64,000 nt of DNA from CADEED01 sp963839685 (lineage in GTDB: Bacteria; Pseudomonadota; Gammaproteobacteria; Steroidobacterales; Steroidobacteraceae), in the NCBI GenBank assembly GCA_963839685.1, contig CAWIVS010000001.1, positions 1 through 64,000 on the forward strand, read 5' to 3'. The notes under the pieces are model-generated. The model searched no databases. It was not told the origin of the DNA and worked only from the letters and a program-made list of their open reading frames with translations. Numbering within the stretch: position 1 is the stretch's first letter; each line of letters starts with the position of its first letter. The translations under genes were made by a program, and so were the position numbers. Below are positions 63,325 through 64,000 of the stretch, in pieces.

Positions 63325-63911
63325 ACGAAGCCTTCCAGCGGGCGACGGCGGTACCAGCCGGTGAAGCTGAGGCGTTCGCGTTGCGCCGGCAGCACCTCGT
63401 GCTCGAACCTTTCTGAAAGGAACGCGACCAGCCTTGCGCCCAGCGGAAGCACGTCCTCACTCGCGCCACTGCCGGTGTAGATGCGCAGCACCCCACCGTC
63501 CCCGGCGAGCCAGTTTTCGTTCAGATACAGCACCATCGAGATCGCCCGCACATCGGTGCCCGCCAGCCGATCGACATGGCGCGCATACGCCGCGCCGCTG
63601 GGATACAGCGCGAAGTGACCCTGGAAATCCTCGAGGCCGGTCATGAGATCGCGATTCAGCGCGATGCGCAGATCGTCCAGCTGGCGCAGCAACTTCTGCT
63701 CCGCATCGAGCTCCGGCTCGGACAGCCAGGCGATGAAATCACCGCGCACTTCGGGTGCGAAGCGCTCGCTCGCGCCGCGACCGATGCGGGCGGGACGCAG
63801 CGCGCCGCGGGCGTGCAGCGCGAGGCAGCGTGCGCGCAGTTCGGCCAGCAGCTCCGGGCCCACGAAATCGTCGACGATGCCGCAGCCGCGCGCGGCGAGC
63901 TGCTCTATCAA
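63321..63911 (-). CDS. 2OG-Fe(II) oxygenase, prolyl-4-hydroxylase-like (SM-20 type)
   Basis: A 196-residue non-heme iron dioxygenase. The HxD pair is in RHVDRLAG, the distal histidine in SERFEHEVLPAQRERLSF, and Arg further on would bind 2-oxoglutarate. FALYPSGAAYARHVDR and MVLYLNENW are typical of bacterial SM-20/P4Hc proteins. A TTG at 63911 is the likely start; it overlaps the stop of the gene upstream (TTGA). The substrate is unknown; bacterial relatives hydroxylate proline in EF-Tu. Confidence 0.85.
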   Translation of the reverse strand: MIEQLAARGCGIVDDFVGPELLAELRARCLALHARGALRPARIGRGASERFAPEVRGDFIAWLSEPELDAEQKLLRQLDDLRIALNRDLMTGLEDFQGHFALYPSGAAYARHVDRLAGTDVRAISMVLYLNENWLAGDGGVLRIYTGSGASEDVLPLGARLVAFLSERFEHEVLPAQRERLSFTGWYRRRPLEGFV

Positions 63912-64000
63912 CCGACTAATGGGGCGCGCCGGCGCGTGCGTTCGCCGCGTCGCGCCGCCTGCGGCCGGCGGCTCTTGCGCGCCTGTGCCGGCTTGCGACG
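63908..64000 (-). CDS. C-terminal end of an upstream gene with Arg/Lys-rich tail (partial)
   Basis: The frame that ends with TGA at 63908-63910 is open to the window edge and encodes 30 residues rich in Arg, Lys and Ala (RRKPAQARKSRRPQAARRG and ERTRRRAPLVG). The TTGA overlap with the oxygenase start and the lack of stops suggest a real gene entering from the right. The family cannot be told from the tail; topoisomerase or ribosome-related proteins often end this way. Confidence 0.4.
   Translation of the reverse strand, partial: RRKPAQARKSRRPQAARRGERTRRRAPLVG

Overview
The window looks like a chromosomal stretch of a high-GC gammaproteobacterium, most likely from the Xanthomonadales/Nevskiales/Steroidobacter side of the class (an inference from gene order and protein style, not a search). 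Supporting points are the lolB-ispE-tRNA-Gln-prs-rplY-pth-ychF block, gatCAB next to mreBCD-mrdA-rodA-mltB-rlpA-dacC, the murU-amgK // lptD-surA-pdxA-rsmA-apaG-apaH block, and a kynurenine operon haaO-cyclase-kynU-kmo.

Layout. 1-9.3 kb is an accessory zone: a frameshifted TonB-dependent receptor, a FAS1 (fasciclin) protein divergent from a CarH/LitR-type MerR regulator with a cobalamin-binding C-terminus, a decayed IS481-type transposase, a 45-bp copy of the 3' half of tRNA-Met, two decayed GH5 cellulase genes, an AsmA-like/GT51 transglycosylase, and the intact tRNA-Met. The two tRNA-Met copies flank 5.15-9.28 kb like attachment sites. 9.4-17.6 kb is housekeeping (ychF, pth, rplY, prs, tRNA-Gln, ispE, lolB, a TPR protein, prfA). 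17.6-24.6 kb holds an RDD-SpoIIM fusion facing a DUF58/MoxR/DUF4350/DUF4129/membrane-protein operon. 24.6-30.9 kb has prmC, ppiB, mtgA, hslO and gatBAC. 31-42 kb is the cell-shape and peptidoglycan block, leading into D-amino-acid transaminase, a YbeD protein and three proteins of unknown function (to 43.1 kb). 43.1-47.1 kb has lipB/lipA, a DUF945 protein and murU. 47.1-55.7 kb has amgK with an unusual basic tail, lptD, surA, pdxA, rsmA, apaG, apaH and a lipoprotein. 55.9-59.8 kb is tryptophan/kynurenine catabolism. The end carries a decayed DUF222/HNH gene that keeps a LexA box, a FAD monooxygenase, an FKBP isomerase, folA, a 2OG-Fe(II) oxygenase and the tail of one more gene.

How the genes fit together. 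A large share of the window serves the envelope: MreBCD, PBP2 and RodA build the side wall; MtgA and the AsmA/GT51 protein polymerise glycan; MltB, RlpA and DacC trim it; AmgK and MurU recycle MurNAc; LptD, SurA and LolB build the outer membrane. Many genes overlap by 1-4 bases (ATGA, GTGA, TTGA or TGATG), so most are translationally coupled.

Two cautions. About nine genes, including normally essential prs, ispE, mreC and mrdA, are broken by single-base indels whose repair restores family-typical lengths; sequencing error is the simplest explanation for the essential ones. A family of short GGGGACA/TGTCCCC inverted repeats lies in several intergenic gaps and, at lipA/lipB, runs into coding sequence.
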